64,000 bases of DNA from Setophaga petechia (Eukaryota; Chordata; Aves; Passeriformes; Parulidae), in contig JANCRA010000009.1 of assembly GCA_024362935.1 (NCBI GenBank), forward strand, positions 11,054,001-11,118,000, written 5' to 3'. The notes under the pieces were generated by a model. That model was not told the DNA's origin. It ran no database searches and saw nothing but the letters and a program-made list of their open reading frames with translations. The translations under genes and the position numbers were made by a program. Positions 62,981 to 64,000 of the stretch are shown here, one piece after another; positions within the stretch are counted from its first letter, which is position 1, and each line of letters opens with the position of its first letter.

Positions 62981-63335
62981 ATCATAGAATAGAACGATAT
63001 AGGTTGGAAGGGATTTAAAGCTCATCTAGTTCCAACATCCCTGCCATGAGCAGGTACATCTTCAAATAAATCAGGTAGCTCTGAGTTGCATACAGCTCTT
63101 GACTTAGAATGTTTCCAAGGATGGATCATCTACCACCTCTCTGGGCAACCTGTTGCAGTGTTTCGCTATCCTTATTGTAAAAAACTTCCTTATATCTGCC
63201 CTCTTTTAATTTAAAACCATTACCTCTTGTCCTGTTGCAACAAGCCTACAAAAATTCTGTCCCCACTTTTCTTCCAAGCCCTCTTTAGATAGTGAAAGAC
63301 TGCAATTAAGTTTCTGAAATCTTCTGTAGGGACAT
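62981..63335 (-). mobile_element. CR1 LINE 3' end, - orientation
   Basis: Starts with the complement of the CR1 tail ('atcatagaatagaacgatat', 'aggttggaagggat') and continues through 'catctagttccaacatccct', 'tctctgggcaacctgttgca' and 'ttaaaaccattacctcttgt'. Well preserved in order. It sits about 600 bp upstream of the DCLK1 exon and shares roughly 350 bp of CR1 sequence, in the opposite sense, with the copy at 57700-58152. Confidence 0.95.
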
Positions 63336-63924
63336 AAAAACACACCAATGTAATCCTGACTGTTCATATATGGGGTAGAAAGAGAATATCGTTTTACTCA
63401 GTACTAGAAGAATTATTCCCAGCTCATCTGACTTACCTGTTGAGCTTGGTGCCTTCAAAGAGAACTGCCCTTTGACTATGGCATAGAGGGAGATTGTGAA
63501 GGAGGCTTACTTCACCCATGTGAGTTTGATTCCCTCAGAGAGATTTTGCTGAAATAACTGCATTTCATTCTGCATACAAAGCTGTAACCTTGTTTCATTG
63601 CAGCCAAATGATGGAGATGTGAACTGAAAAGCAAATTAATTACTCACTAACTGCTGAACAGTATCTTGTGCACAAACAGAAGGCGTTTACCTCATACCAT
63701 AGATGCACCATGTAATAAATCTGACAGTTATGGCTTTTTGTCTTATCTTTCCCTGCAGTGTCCATAAAAGTGTTTCTCACTTGTAACAGATGGTCAGAGC
63801 ACAGCTTTGAAATTTATCTGGAGATGAAGCCCTGTTGATTCCATTAAAAGTGAAGAATTTTCATGCAGATGGAGACAAAGAGGGATTTATTGTTACAATT
63901 CTGATGGTGAGGTATTTCATACAA
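63336..63924 (+). other. Intron end upstream of the DCLK1 exon
   Basis: Unique sequence between the CR1 and the splice acceptor. No repeats. Any conservation here would most likely relate to splicing of the exon. Confidence 0.6.
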
Positions 63925-63950
63925 AGCCTTCTTTTCCTTTTTCCTTGTAG
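63925..63950 (+). promoter_or_regulatory. DCLK1: Splice acceptor (polypyrimidine tract and AG) of the DCLK1 exon
   Basis: Pyrimidine-rich run (ccttcttttcctttttcctt) followed by GTAG, with the exon starting at 63951. Strong U2-type 3' splice site. It fixes the strand of the gene as + and the intron phase as 0. A branch-point candidate may lie in the tctgatg around 63900-63906, but this is inferred only. Confidence 0.9.
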
Positions 63951-64000
63951 GTGATGTGCCTTCAGGATTTTTTCGGTGATGATGACATTTTTATTGCATG
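63951..64000 (+). CDS. DCLK1: DCLK1 internal coding exon (5' part), DC2 domain
   Basis: Seen: 50 coding bases begin directly after a TAG acceptor and read in phase 0 as VMCLQDFFGDDDIFIAC, then run off the window. Known: this peptide lies in the second doublecortin domain of the DCX/DCLK family, which binds microtubules and, in DCLK1, precedes a Ser/Pro-rich linker and a CaMK-like kinase domain. The protein acts on microtubules in developing and adult neurons. The residues VM at positions 1-2 and I in DDDIF fit DCLK1; as I remember the paralogues, DCX and DCLK2 have VT at positions 1-2 and V in DDDVF. The exon should continue about 50 more bases to complete the DC2 core (I believe it is exon 4 in usual mammalian numbering). 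No sequence oddity is visible. The in-frame ATG at 63954 is ordinary coding in the full-length protein. Confidence 0.93.
   Translation, partial: MMCLQDFFGDDDIFIA

Larger units (their letters stand above)
1..63950 (+). other. DCLK1: Long intron of DCLK1 upstream of the DC2 exon (partial)
   Basis: No other segment matches DCX-family coding sequence, and no open frame in these 64 kb shows a recognisable domain outside repeats. The preceding DCLK1 exon, expected to end in the LDGKQ part of DC2, is not seen here, so the intron continues left of the window. Known: this intron of DCLK1 is very long in vertebrates. That the entire window is one intron is inferred from the absence of other exons, not shown. 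Confidence 0.8.

Noticed and set aside
63951..64000. Assignment of the exon to DCX or DCLK2 instead of DCLK1.
   Set aside because: From remembered family differences, VM at the exon start and I in DDDIF fit DCLK1; DCX and DCLK2 have VT and DDDVF. The following exons would confirm it.

Overview
The window is a 64 kb piece of vertebrate, almost certainly bird, nuclear DNA. The evidence is at least eight dated remnants of the avian CR1 LINE (3' ends with the ATTCTRTG-type octamer, 5'-truncated bodies), an LTR of a family I recognise from bird genomes, AT-rich non-coding sequence between them, and the absence of any bacterial gene organisation. I cannot name the species; a neoavian or passerine bird is my best guess.

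Only one protein-coding segment can be supported: the last 50 bases (63951-64000, + strand). They follow a textbook splice acceptor and translate in phase 0 to VMCLQDFFGDDDIFIAC, the C-terminal half of the second doublecortin (DC2) domain of the neuronal microtubule-binding kinase DCLK1. The exon runs off the right edge. Everything to the left (1-63950) reads as part of the long intron upstream of that exon. All open frames in it are short, lack recognisable domains, or sit in repeats.

Layout: 1-5.4 kb unique intron; 5.4-7.1 kb a long CR1 (+) facing a second CR1 (-) tail-to-tail; 8.5, 10.7 and 11.5 kb small CR1 pieces; 12-25 kb unique intron with several fold-back palindromes and a G-quadruplex-like tract; 25.0-26.0 kb a solo LTR; 26-33 kb unique intron with an enhancer-like patch and a 28-bp hairpin at 32.4 kb; 33.4 kb an old CR1; 37.7-38.1 kb an unexplained protein-like stretch; 46.2 kb a near-perfect recursive splice site; 47.5 kb a CR1; 47.96-48.25 kb an isolated, very CpG-dense island; 50.4 kb a perfect 30-bp hairpin; 57.7-58.15 kb CR1 (+); 59.6 kb a polypyrimidine tract; 63.0-63.3 kb CR1 (-); 63.95 kb the DCLK1 exon.

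What seems most worth following: (1) a 26-nt pyrimidine tract followed by CAG|GTAAGT at 46242-46275, the signature of a recursive splice site in a long neuronal intron, with donors downstream that would define a poison exon; (2) a CpG island 16 kb upstream of the exon that looks like an undescribed internal promoter; (3) a set of short-spacer inverted repeats (31-bp and 28-bp arms in the best two) that look like fold-back template-switch mutations.
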